Part shown: piece by piece, positions 14,897 through 23,117 of the stretch
Numbering within the stretch: position 1 is the first letter of the stretch
How the letters are laid out: the number at the start of each line of letters is the position of its first letter
Origin: a virus
IMG/VR virus record: IMGVR_UViG_3300042868_007671
Coordinates: 1-42,704 of that record
Strand: one strand, 5' to 3'
Length of the DNA stretch: 42,704 bases
Program-made: the position numbers and the translations under genes
Notes under the pieces: model-generated
The model's input: only the letters and a program-made list of their open reading frames with translations
Told to the model about the DNA's origin: nothing
Database searches by the model: none

Positions 14897-16072
14897 ATGA
14901 CACAAGAACTATTAGAAAGCCGTTGGGGCGAGACTAAAGATGCCCTGCTTGAAGGCCTACAAGGTACCAAGCGCACTTCGATGAGCGTGATCCTTGAAAA
15001 CACTCGCAAAAACTTGATGGAAACAGCAACTGCTGGTGCTACCACTTCTGGTAACATGGCAACACTTAACCGTGTTATTCTGCCAGTTATTCGTCGCGTT
15101 ATGCCTACAGTTATTGCTAACGAAATCGTTGGTGTTCAGCCAATGACAGGACCTGTTGCACAGATCCACACTCTACGTGTTCGTTATGCTGACAATGCTG
15201 TTGCAACTACTGCTGCTGACGGCGCAACCGCTGGCGATGAAGCATTGAGCCCATTCCGTATTGCTACTGCATACTCTGGTAATTTAGGAACCAGCCGCGC
15301 TGATTCCACTTCTACACTAGAAGGTGTACCAGGTCGTCGTATCAACGTCCAAATCTTGAAGCAAGTTGTCGAAGCTAAAACTCGTAAACTAAGCGCACGT
15401 TGGACATTTGAAGCTGCTCAAGACGCACAAGCCATGCACGGTTTGGACGTTGAAGCAGAAATCATGGCTGCTTTGGCACAAGAAATCACAGTTGAAATCG
15501 ACCAAGAAGTTCTAGCTTCTTTACGTGCTCTATCTGCAACAGAAGCAACATACAACCAAGCTGCTGTATCTGGTACTGCTACATTCGTTGGTGACGAACA
15601 CGCTGCTCTAGCTGTTCAGATCAACCGTGTTGCTAACTTGATCGCTCAGCGTACCCGTCGTGGTGCTGCTAACTGGGCCGTTGTAAGCCCAACAGCATTG
15701 ACAGTATTGCAATCTGCTACTACAAGCGCATTTGCTCGTACAACAGAAGGTACATTCGAAGCTCCTACAAACACCAAGTTTGTTGGTACATTGAACGGTG
15801 CTATGAAAGTGTACGTTGACAGCTATGCCAGCGACACACAAGCTGTTCTAGTTGGTTACAAAGGTTCGTCTGAGGCCGATGCCGCAGCGTTCTATTGCCC
15901 ATATGTTCCGTTGATGAGCTCTGGCGTTGTACTAGACCCAGCAACATTCGAACCAGTCGTAGGCTTTATGACTCGTTACGGTTATGTTGAATTGACAAAC
16001 ACTGCATCGTCTCTAGGTAATGCTGGTGACTATGTTGGTGAAATTGCAATGCAAAACTTGAGCTTCCAATAA
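14897..16072 (+). CDS. gp23: Major capsid protein gp23
   Basis: 391 aa, short for the family (T4: 521 aa). Conserved blocks: GNMATLNRVILPVIRRVMP, TVIANEIVGVQPMTGPVAQI, the ARWTFEAAQDAQAMHGLDVE spine-helix region, and YCPYVPLMSSGVVLDPATF near the end with FMTRYGYVE. N-terminal residues 1-42 look like the propeptide: L40-M-E42 fits the gp21 cleavage rule just before the flexible TATAGATTSGN leading to the conserved core, which would give a mature chain of 349 residues. AAAGGA precedes the ATG, and a strong terminator follows. Its Ala/Thr-rich codons look highly expressed. Confidence 0.97.
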   Translation: MTQELLESRWGETKDALLEGLQGTKRTSMSVILENTRKNLMETATAGATTSGNMATLNRVILPVIRRVMPTVIANEIVGVQPMTGPVAQIHTLRVRYADNAVATTAADGATAGDEALSPFRIATAYSGNLGTSRADSTSTLEGVPGRRINVQILKQVVEAKTRKLSARWTFEAAQDAQAMHGLDVEAEIMAALAQEITVEIDQEVLASLRALSATEATYNQAAVSGTATFVGDEHAALAVQINRVANLIAQRTRRGAANWAVVSPTALTVLQSATTSAFARTTEGTFEAPTNTKFVGTLNGAMKVYVDSYASDTQAVLVGYKGSSEADAAAFYCPYVPLMSSGVVLDPATFEPVVGFMTRYGYVELTNTASSLGNAGDYVGEIAMQNLSFQ

Positions 16073-16090
16073 TATTGGAACACAAGAATA

Positions 16091-16116
16091 AAAAAGCGCC
16101 GAAAGGCGCTTTTTTG
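16091..16116 (+). terminator. Intrinsic terminator after gp23
   Basis: AGCGCC (16095-16100), GAAA loop (16101-16104) and GGCGCT (16105-16110), followed by a T run. A-residues on the 5' side pair with the T run. It ends the head transcript 19 bp after the gp23 stop. Confidence 0.92.
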
Positions 16117-16127
16117 TTGGATACAAA

Positions 16128-16135
16128 GATAAATA
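16128..16135 (+). promoter_or_regulatory. Late promoter-like octamer, GATAAATA
   Basis: One mismatch from TATAAATA, directly after the gp23 terminator and 75 bp upstream of the next gene. It gives that gene its own late unit. Confidence 0.65.
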
Positions 16136-16209
16136 TATTGTTCGCTCGAAAGAGAGTTTATGCGGTCCCCGCCGCGTAGGCCTAGAACGCCAACATAAGG
16201 AGAAAACAA

Positions 16210-17442
16210 ATGGGAAGACCTCTAAACAAAAAATATTTTGGTAACCGTAATATCGGTACCACAGGCACCGGCGATGATAACCTGGGTGGAGAAGGTGTAG
16301 GTAGTGTAACAATCGATGCATCGGGTGGCTACACATCTGGATTACCAACAGCAACATTCAGTGTACCAGACTTAGGTGGTGTCGGTGGTGTACGTGCTAC
16401 TGGTATTGTTCATGGTAATGGATTATCAGCCGCTACTACAACTAACGGTACAGGATATCAAGTAGGCGATGTATTAACTGTAGTAGGTGGCACAAGAACT
16501 TCAGCCGCAACTTTTCCAGTTGCCAGAATTGTAGGTCTTGGTACACCTGGTATCACTGACGGTGGTACATTATACGATGTAACAGATGTAAACGTTGGCG
16601 ACCTAGTTACATTTACTCACGCTAATTTTCCAGTAACTCCATTAATAGTTCGTATTACCGCAGTTACTGGTAGCACTGCTACTGCCATTGCAGTTGAACA
16701 GCAGGGTATTTGGACAGGTACAGGAGCATTTCCAACAAGCATGGCCGACGGTGTCAACGGTTTCACTGCTACAACAACAGCAAGAAGCGGTGGCGATGAT
16801 AACGGTAATGGTCTAATATTAAGCTTCACCGGTTCAAACTGGGGCTTATACTCATTTGGTACAGTTGCAGTTCAAGGTGATTATACTGTAGCGGCAACTA
16901 ACCCAGTTAGCTTTACTGGTGGTACTGGTACAGGCGCTGCCGCAACTATCAATTTTGGTGTTAGTGGTATTGAAATTACAGAAAAAGGTTCTGGTTATAT
17001 ATCAGTGTCTGATGCGGCTATTACATTCGGTACTGTTGCCGACGGCGGCGCTGCCGCTACTCCGGTATTAACAACTGAAAACGGCACTCTATACAGTGCA
17101 GGTAATCAAGAGAATGCTATTGTTCCTTACGCAAAAACTACTTCAGGTGGTACAAGTAAAGTGGCAGATATTATTCGCCAAGCTAGTGCTACTCGCTTCC
17201 AGGTCAGAACAGCAGATGGAACAGCAGTTTGTGCGCTAAAAGCTAGTGCAGTTTCTGCACAAGGCGAAATGACTATCACAGCAACTGACAGTGATGGTGG
17301 CACATATTTTGTTACTAAAATTGGTAACGGAAAAGCAACTATTGCACAAGACACCGGAACTCAGTTTGCTGATGGCGCAAGCGTAAAGTGGGTACTTGGT
17401 TCAGCACAACAAGGTTATTCTGTCAAGTTAAGCAATGCTTAA
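16210..17442 (+). CDS. Virion structural protein, possible capsid decoration protein
   Basis: 410 aa, beginning MGRPLNKKYFGNRN, a start I associate with structural proteins next to gp23 in aquatic T4-like phages. It is Gly/Thr/Ala/Val-rich and beta-structured, with repeated GTGYQVGDVLTVVGGT and GSGYISVSDAAITFG segments typical of small beta-domains in phage surface proteins. The last 130 residues (VADIIRQASATRFQVRT onward) form a separate domain. It is framed by its own late promoter and terminator, so it is a single-gene transcript and probably abundant. This would fit a head outer or decoration protein. A tail fibre role is possible. No enzymatic motif is seen. Confidence 0.6.
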   Translation: MGRPLNKKYFGNRNIGTTGTGDDNLGGEGVGSVTIDASGGYTSGLPTATFSVPDLGGVGGVRATGIVHGNGLSAATTTNGTGYQVGDVLTVVGGTRTSAATFPVARIVGLGTPGITDGGTLYDVTDVNVGDLVTFTHANFPVTPLIVRITAVTGSTATAIAVEQQGIWTGTGAFPTSMADGVNGFTATTTARSGGDDNGNGLILSFTGSNWGLYSFGTVAVQGDYTVAATNPVSFTGGTGTGAAATINFGVSGIEITEKGSGYISVSDAAITFGTVADGGAAATPVLTTENGTLYSAGNQENAIVPYAKTTSGGTSKVADIIRQASATRFQVRTADGTAVCALKASAVSAQGEMTITATDSDGGTYFVTKIGNGKATIAQDTGTQFADGASVKWVLGSAQQGYSVKLSNA

Positions 17443-17500
17443 TTAACAAAAGAAACTTTGGTATCAATACCAACACAGAGTAATTTTTACTTCGATAGCA

Positions 17501-17527
17501 AATAGCACCTTCGGGTGCTATTTTTTT
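17501..17527 (+). terminator. Intrinsic terminator
   Basis: AATAGCACC (17501-17509), TTCG loop (17510-17513) and GGTGCTATT (17514-17522), then further Ts. A perfect 9-bp stem with a UUCG tetraloop, 59 bp after the preceding stop codon. Confidence 0.93.
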
Positions 17528-17531
17528 AGAT

Positions 17532-17539
17532 GATAAATA
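17532..17539 (+). promoter_or_regulatory. Late promoter-like octamer, GATAAATA
   Basis: Same GATAAATA octamer as at 16128, placed immediately after a terminator and 20 bp before ATG 17560. It probably starts a long fibre-gene transcript. Confidence 0.68.
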
Positions 17540-17559
17540 TCTAATAATAGGATTTGTAT

Positions 17560-18192
17560 ATGGCAACGGTTGACCGTGTATCTGGTGATTGGTTTTTAAG
17601 AAGCCTTGGCGGAAATATTTATATTGATGCAGCAGGCGGAACCGGCACAACCAGCATTTTTGGTAATCTTGTTGTCATAGGTAGACAAACAAATATTGGA
17701 TCAATTGAAACACTGATCAGTGATAATATCATCACGCTGTCGGCCAATGTTACATCGGGCGATCCAGTGCTCAATGCTGGTATTGAAGTCAGACGTGGCA
17801 ATCAACCCACCGTCGGTGTACGATGGAACGAAGAAGTAGATAGGTGGCAAATAACCACAGATGGTTCATTTTGGGGCAATCTAATGGTTCGGGTCAAAGA
17901 TGATCCTGATCCACACCTGGGCGGAAATTTATATGTTGATGGGTACGAAATTAGATCTGATGCCAATGTCAACATTGTGTTTCATCCTGGATTCTCGGCC
18001 AACTCAACTCCCAATGCAGGAATTGAGATAAAGCAAATCAACAATAATCTAGTACCAGTTAGCGGTGCAACAGTGTTATCAGCACGCTCGCCTGGCAACG
18101 GGCACGCTGGATTATATGTTACAAATACAAAATCAAACAACCAAGAGTTGATCACCAAGCACAAAGCAGTGGTATATTCTTTGGTTTTATAA
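17560..18192 (+). CDS. Fibre-like virion protein
   Basis: 210 aa from ATG 17560 (TAGGA six bases upstream); a TTG two codons earlier is less likely. The sequence SGDWFLRSLGGNIYIDAAGG leads into a GNLVVIGRQTNI segment, then ISDNIITLSANVTSGDPVLN and AGIEVRRGNQPTVGVRWNEE. The same module occurs in long fibre proteins of aquatic T4-like phages, and a related one occurs twice in the collagen-like fibre at 36332-39334. It is likely a trimeric beta-rich fibre segment or a fibre base component. No enzymatic residues are seen. It is the first gene of a closely spaced group running to 20791. Confidence 0.6.
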   Translation: MATVDRVSGDWFLRSLGGNIYIDAAGGTGTTSIFGNLVVIGRQTNIGSIETLISDNIITLSANVTSGDPVLNAGIEVRRGNQPTVGVRWNEEVDRWQITTDGSFWGNLMVRVKDDPDPHLGGNLYVDGYEIRSDANVNIVFHPGFSANSTPNAGIEIKQINNNLVPVSGATVLSARSPGNGHAGLYVTNTKSNNQELITKHKAVVYSLVL

Positions 18193-18202
18193 TAGGACAA
18201 AA

Positions 18203-19528
18203 ATGGCATTCACTAGCACAATACTTGATGTTGCACCTACAAGCGTTTTTACCAGCAATGGTAACACTGCAATCACGACTATGTATATCTGCAACACTGG
18301 CGACATAGAAGTTCAATTTAGTATATATGCAGTTCCTAATGGTCAAACTTCAACCAGCGACCGAGCAATTTATTACAAAGTACCATTGACATCACATGAC
18401 ACATACGTAATAGACACAGAAAAATTGATACTGGAACATGGCGATGCATTGTATGCAGATGTTTTAGATCCGTTTTCAGTGCGTACTGTGGCGTTGATGG
18501 AAACAGCATGGCAATCCAATCCTGGAACAATTACAACATTGCATTGGTCGTCAGATTTGTCACAATACATGATTGGTGGCGAAAATGGAAAGTTGGCCAC
18601 TAGTCCAACAGCAGAAAGTTGGACTTATCAATCAGGTCTGACAGACATAGGATGGGCTGCTAACATTGCTGTTAATGCAATTACTCGAATCCCTGGAGGA
18701 AAATATATTGCAGTCGGTAACAGTGGACACATGGCCATTTCGGACAACGGTGTTGTTTGGGCCAATTTAAACGCAATTGCGTTGACGTCATGGGGACTGT
18801 CTAACATCAATGACATTACCAACAATGGATCTATATACATGATGGTGGGCGACGATTCATTGGTTGCATCAAGTATAGATGGTATAAATTGGACAGTGCA
18901 TCCTGGATTAACTGGCTTGGCCTGGGGAACAGCTCATGTGTATTCTGTTATCTGGGATGGTGTACAGTTTGCGCTTGGTGGCGAGGGTGGTAGGATTGCA
19001 TTTACCATCGATGGTACCTTGTTTGTTTATAAAAATAGTTTGAGAAATAATTTGGCCTGGGGAGCAAATACCAGACTGACATCATTGATATATTCTGGAT
19101 ATCCTGACGTTGGGTATCTGGCCTTGTCAATTGACAACAACAAATCGGCCTGGAGTCTCAACGGCACCACCTGGGCATATGACGCAACCTTGGCAGCACT
19201 AGGGAGTAACACATCTCCGGGTATCAGCGGAGTTACGTATCAACCTGGATATGGATTTTATGCAATCGGATTGAACTCAGAAATTTACAACTACGATGCT
19301 GGCAGAACATGGTACAAAAATATTTCGTTGTCTACACCGCCTTGGAACGGTATAGCTGGAACAGATATACTGTGGAACCCATTCAGAGCCGAATTCTTGG
19401 TTGCTGGTGTTAATTCAAGACTGGCAACCAGTAGGGATGTAGACCAGTGGACATACAGAACAGATTATATTTCTTCAAATCTTGCTCTACCTAATGTGGT
19501 TGTTACAGTATCCAGCATTGGTATATAA
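18203..19528 (+). CDS. Seven-bladed beta-propeller virion protein with small N-terminal cap
   Basis: 441 aa. Residues 1-95 resemble the 118-aa protein at 35974-36330: an N-terminal beta-domain with YICNTGDIEVQFSIYAV, then IYYKVPLT and EHGDALYADV. From about residue 110 there are seven repeats of about 45-50 residues built on an (I/V)GG/GNxGxLATS...W pattern, for example YMIGGENGKLATSPTAESW, YIAVGNSGHMAISDNGVVW and FLVAGVNSRLATSRDVDQW. These resemble BNR/Ycf48-type propeller blades, so a closed seven-bladed propeller is likely. Such domains in phage tail proteins usually bind glycans or other surface ligands. The ATG follows TAATAGGA, 10 bp after the upstream stop. Confidence 0.65.
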   Translation: MAFTSTILDVAPTSVFTSNGNTAITTMYICNTGDIEVQFSIYAVPNGQTSTSDRAIYYKVPLTSHDTYVIDTEKLILEHGDALYADVLDPFSVRTVALMETAWQSNPGTITTLHWSSDLSQYMIGGENGKLATSPTAESWTYQSGLTDIGWAANIAVNAITRIPGGKYIAVGNSGHMAISDNGVVWANLNAIALTSWGLSNINDITNNGSIYMMVGDDSLVASSIDGINWTVHPGLTGLAWGTAHVYSVIWDGVQFALGGEGGRIAFTIDGTLFVYKNSLRNNLAWGANTRLTSLIYSGYPDVGYLALSIDNNKSAWSLNGTTWAYDATLAALGSNTSPGISGVTYQPGYGFYAIGLNSEIYNYDAGRTWYKNISLSTPPWNGIAGTDILWNPFRAEFLVAGVNSRLATSRDVDQWTYRTDYISSNLALPNVVVTVSSIGI

Positions 19529-19530
19529 TC

Positions 19531-19944
19531 ATGGGCAGACTTGTAAAAAACAAAGAATTAAAGTCTGGCAGTTACAGCACTCGATTGCCAATGGGCAGCA
19601 ATGCAGTTGGGCCAAATGCACCAGTCGATGGGTTGATACGATTCAACATTGATCGTAATGAAATGGAATTGTATTCAAGTCGACGCTGGAAAACAGTTAA
19701 AGTTGTCCTTGAATCAGAAAAAGCAACAGCCAAGGATACATTCTACGGCGATGGTACTACAAGAAATTTTGGTCCTCTTAGATTTGTATATCCAACAGGA
19801 CAAGAAATTAAGATTTTGGTATTTGTGGGAAACGTTTTTCAAAATCCCGGAGTTGCATATATTGTTGACGATGACAGTATACTGTTTTCTAGTGCTCCGC
19901 CAGATGGCCAAACAATTGTAATATTACACGGATTCGCAGGATAA
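19531..19944 (+). CDS. Small tail/fibre structural protein
   Basis: 137 aa, two bases after the propeller stop and so translationally coupled. The N-terminal half includes GLIRFNIDRNEMELYSSRRW, a short module found in phage fibres. The C-terminal half follows the pattern of a common phage virion domain: DTFYGDGTTRNFGPLRF, then ILVFVGNVFQNPGVAYIV and ILFSSAPPDGQTIVILHGF. That domain recurs in baseplate and fibre proteins of T4-like phages. It is probably an accessory fibre subunit. No catalytic residues are apparent. Confidence 0.6.
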   Translation: MGRLVKNKELKSGSYSTRLPMGSNAVGPNAPVDGLIRFNIDRNEMELYSSRRWKTVKVVLESEKATAKDTFYGDGTTRNFGPLRFVYPTGQEIKILVFVGNVFQNPGVAYIVDDDSILFSSAPPDGQTIVILHGFAG

Positions 19945-19948
19945 GCAC

Positions 19949-20791
19949 ATGACAATAGGACGCATATCTGGACCAATGCTGGTTCCAAATCTGGAACGCC
20001 AAGGCATTAATTTATCGTTTGATGGAAATCTTGTTTATTTAGATGTAACACAACGGCGTGTTGGTATCAACACTTCTACACCCACCGTTGAATTGGATGT
20101 TGTTGGGTCTGCCAATATAAGTTTACATGCCAACTTGGGTGGTAATTTATATGTAGGCGGCGGCAACGTGACAGTTGGATCATTGTACAGCTTGCCAACC
20201 ACTGCACCAGCTGGTCCTGGGCAAACAATCTATTCAATTGGTCTTGACAGTTTGGAAACTGTGTGGGGACCAGGAGACCCTGAAGGGGCAATTCGTAGAA
20301 GAAAATTTGAAAAGTCATATGACGGTTTGCTGGGCTACGGCTATCTTGATTTTGAATTGAATTTAGGTATCAGCGTGATAGTGTACGGGATAACAGTCAG
20401 TAGGCCAGTCAAGATTGAAGTATTTGGAACTCCTGACAGAGGAGAACCCAACCCTTACACATTTATTGCAACACCTGATCATTTGCACGACGACGGTACA
20501 GTAGTATTGAATGACGGCAGCAGTTTCCAAAGCAGGCAGTACAGCATATTTGCCAATTTGGAAGAACCACCCAAACCCAATGTGTATGTCAGAATGAGCA
20601 GTCTTAGTTCGTATTTGGCAGCAACACCTGTTACATTGACTCTTTATTATTATCCTGGTGTGACAGACAGTCGTCCTGGAATGGAAATGTTGGAATACCT
20701 GCCATCTGTGGCATACGAAGGCAAAACAGTGTTTCTTAGCACAACTAACAGATTGTATATATTCTCTCAGGGAAGTTGGGTCTCTATATAA
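19949..20791 (+). CDS. Fibre-like virion protein
   Basis: 280 aa. It begins MTIGRISGPMLVPNLERQGI and continues LVYLDVTQRRVGINTSTPTV and ELDVVGSANI, a repeat-type start seen in T4-like fibre proteins, where GINT-x-P and GNL(Y/T)V motifs mark triple-beta-spiral or related shafts. The middle (about 100-250) is a beta-rich domain of unknown fold, perhaps jelly-roll, with YGYLDFELNLGISVIVYGI and a TPVTLTLYYYPG strand. The C-terminus (TVFLSTTNRLYIFSQGSWV) is compact and hydrophobic, as in a trimer tip. It lies 4 bp after the preceding gene. No clear family assignment is possible. Confidence 0.55.
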   Translation: MTIGRISGPMLVPNLERQGINLSFDGNLVYLDVTQRRVGINTSTPTVELDVVGSANISLHANLGGNLYVGGGNVTVGSLYSLPTTAPAGPGQTIYSIGLDSLETVWGPGDPEGAIRRRKFEKSYDGLLGYGYLDFELNLGISVIVYGITVSRPVKIEVFGTPDRGEPNPYTFIATPDHLHDDGTVVLNDGSSFQSRQYSIFANLEEPPKPNVYVRMSSLSSYLAATPVTLTLYYYPGVTDSRPGMEMLEYLPSVAYEGKTVFLSTTNRLYIFSQGSWVSI

Positions 20792-20821
20792 AATTACGCA
20801 TAAACTAATAGGAAACAAATT

Positions 20822-20829
20822 GATAAATA
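20822..20829 (+). promoter_or_regulatory. Late promoter-like octamer, GATAAATA
   Basis: GATAAATA in the 92-bp spacer before the paralogous pair, 54 bp upstream of ATG 20884, which has a GGAG site. Confidence 0.65.
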
Positions 20830-20883
20830 ACTTTATATTTAAACAACACTTGGACATAGCGTCTGGGGCAGGAGAAAAATAAA

Positions 20884-23103
20884 ATGGCAATCAGTACAAT
20901 TTATGAGGTTTCAAAACCCACATATCAATTTTACTCTGTTGAAAGATCGGGATACACAAATGTAGGTACGTTGGTTACGGATACAGTTACCGACATGACA
21001 ACCCAGGGTGAATTTTCATTCAAATCAGCAAAATTAACAGATGTCAACAACTTTGTATTGACTACTCCAGAGTGGCCAATAGTGGAAAGAATGATAGAAA
21101 TACTTGACCCTGGTATTGGTTACAGGATTGGTAATGTATTGGAATTGAAATTACCAATTGGCTCAAATATTAAATTAACTGTTTCTAATGTGGTAACACG
21201 AACAGGTGCTATAAGTAATGTTGCAGTTACCTGGCCAGGTAACTACGAAGCCAATGTTATTACTAGCAATTCTGCTAATAGGATAGCATCATATGCAATA
21301 GATTATACACCTGTTAATAAAAACGTAATTGTTGCCAACACTGTACCGTCGTCGACTACAGGCCATATAATACTAGGCAACGTTACAAACAGTGTAGGTA
21401 CTCCTACTCCTATTCCGAGCCCAGCTAGCGGTGTTGACCCTACTCAATGGAACATGGACTATGGTACTGGAGGATCGGGCGGTGCCCTAGGTACCAGGTG
21501 GCCAGCTACCGGTATATGGTTTCAAGCAAATATTGTCACTGGAGCATTTACACAAAGAATATTCAACGGCCAATTGGTAGAATTGGATGTAGAAAAAATC
21601 AACAGTGCTAATAGTGTTATACCCGCTGGCACCACTGTGGTTAGTGTAGTTCCAATGAAATTCATTAAGGGGACCGAAGGAGTACCGTTCAGTCCCGGTA
21701 GTTACAGAGAAGCTCTAGGTGATGGCACTTATATAATCTTAAGTAATGCTGTTACTCTGAAAAGAGGGGACAATGTAATATTTAAAGGCACCGGTGCATC
21801 CTTTACAAACAACAAAACTCAATCACCAAAAGCATGGCAAGTGACAGTTGAAGCCAATGGGGCAGTTGATCCTCTCAATGATCCATTGGGTGTAGTTGGC
21901 GATATACGAGTGTCGGGTACAAATTCTAAATATATAGAGATAACTAGCATCAGCAATGCTGGTAACGGCGTGCGTTATCGCCCGCGCATACATGAAGGGC
22001 AGTCAATAACAAGCACAGTGCAAAACGGCAGTATTGGTCCGGGCGATTCTGTTTATGTTTCAGCAATCACCATGGACAACACTGGAACTATTGCGAATAT
22101 TGAAATGAGCAGACCGTTGAGTAGTTTTACTGCTGGCGAAACATTGCAATTTAAATTTGATCAATTGCAACCATGGCGAATGGCATTTGATATTAAAGAA
22201 AATAAAACCAAACCCGAAGCTGGTCCACAGTCAGTGGTGGTATATGCTGCAACTGAATTACAACTTCAAGACAATGGAAACATTGCTAATATATATCTTG
22301 CAGCCTCTACTGGTACAGCTTTTACGTTGACAGACCGTTCGGGCATTTTAGGTTCGTTGCCAACAGGAACAGCAGCTTCGCCAAACGTAGCAGATCCAAC
22401 ACAAGGTTTTATAAATCGTGAAGCCAGAGTGCAAACTGATCCCGAAGCGTATCCGTTTAATTATGCATTGACCATGACTGACCGCGGTGTTTTCTGGGGT
22501 GTATGGGAAGGCACATGGAGTACCATGCAAAAAACCAAGCGTATAGGTGCCGGCGGCGATAGCTTTTTTAATTGGGTTTTGATCCAACGTCCGGCCAATA
22601 GAAATACTGGAAAAGTTCTAACCAAAGGTCGTGCTCCTGTATTTTGTATTAATTCCGTTGGATACCAATATTGGAAATTTATTCTCAGAGAAGAAGATGT
22701 ATTGCATCCAACCACAGGTGATCCTCAAAATACAAAGTTGTCATGGGTGTTTTCAAACTCTACGATTATATCGCAGTCGGTGCCGCATCGTGTTCCAGCT
22801 GATGCCAACACACAAGATAGTTTTGCAATATTGAATACAACCAATCAGGTTGCACTAACAGAAGACAGTAAGTATTTGGTTTCATTCTTGCACAATTTGT
22901 CTACACCTAGATTCAGATATTCTGAAGAATTGGATATGATTGGCCAAACATCTGCAGACGTTTGCATGGCTGGTACAGATATATCTATTACTGCATACAA
23001 CGAAGCAGGCGCTAGGACATATAGAGCATTGCCGGCTAACAATCCTTACAACACAGGATTAAGAATATCTGTTCTTAAAGATATTCCGCAAGTAGAACCA
23101 TAA
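20884..23103 (+). CDS. Virion structural protein, long member of a tandem paralogue pair
   Basis: 739 aa. Residues about 428-735 align with residues about 92-420 of the next protein. Shared landmarks are ATELQLQDNGNIANIYLAAS versus ASSLQLDDNGVIAQL, AYPFNYALTMTDRGVFWGVW versus AYPMSYQMTLTNRGIFLSIW, and FLHNLSTPRFRYSEELDMIG versus FLNNLSTPRYRYADELDMLG. The extra 330 residues near the N-terminus are beta-rich, with GIGYRIGNVLELKLP-type segments, and look inserted. Conserved Trp/Arg/Pro residues in the shared domain indicate a compact fold, not a simple fibre shaft. It is likely a baseplate- or fibre-attached structural protein. No enzymatic motif is seen and I do not recognise a named family. 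Confidence 0.55.
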   Translation: MAISTIYEVSKPTYQFYSVERSGYTNVGTLVTDTVTDMTTQGEFSFKSAKLTDVNNFVLTTPEWPIVERMIEILDPGIGYRIGNVLELKLPIGSNIKLTVSNVVTRTGAISNVAVTWPGNYEANVITSNSANRIASYAIDYTPVNKNVIVANTVPSSTTGHIILGNVTNSVGTPTPIPSPASGVDPTQWNMDYGTGGSGGALGTRWPATGIWFQANIVTGAFTQRIFNGQLVELDVEKINSANSVIPAGTTVVSVVPMKFIKGTEGVPFSPGSYREALGDGTYIILSNAVTLKRGDNVIFKGTGASFTNNKTQSPKAWQVTVEANGAVDPLNDPLGVVGDIRVSGTNSKYIEITSISNAGNGVRYRPRIHEGQSITSTVQNGSIGPGDSVYVSAITMDNTGTIANIEMSRPLSSFTAGETLQFKFDQLQPWRMAFDIKENKTKPEAGPQSVVVYAATELQLQDNGNIANIYLAASTGTAFTLTDRSGILGSLPTGTAASPNVADPTQGFINREARVQTDPEAYPFNYALTMTDRGVFWGVWEGTWSTMQKTKRIGAGGDSFFNWVLIQRPANRNTGKVLTKGRAPVFCINSVGYQYWKFILREEDVLHPTTGDPQNTKLSWVFSNSTIISQSVPHRVPADANTQDSFAILNTTNQVALTEDSKYLVSFLHNLSTPRFRYSEELDMIGQTSADVCMAGTDISITAYNEAGARTYRALPANNPYNTGLRISVLKDIPQVEP

Positions 23104-23117
23104 TTAGGAGTTTTTAA

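Noticed and set aside
17554-17559. TTG start two codons upstream of ATG 17560
   Set aside because: The ATG has better spacing to TAGGA and is the stronger codon.
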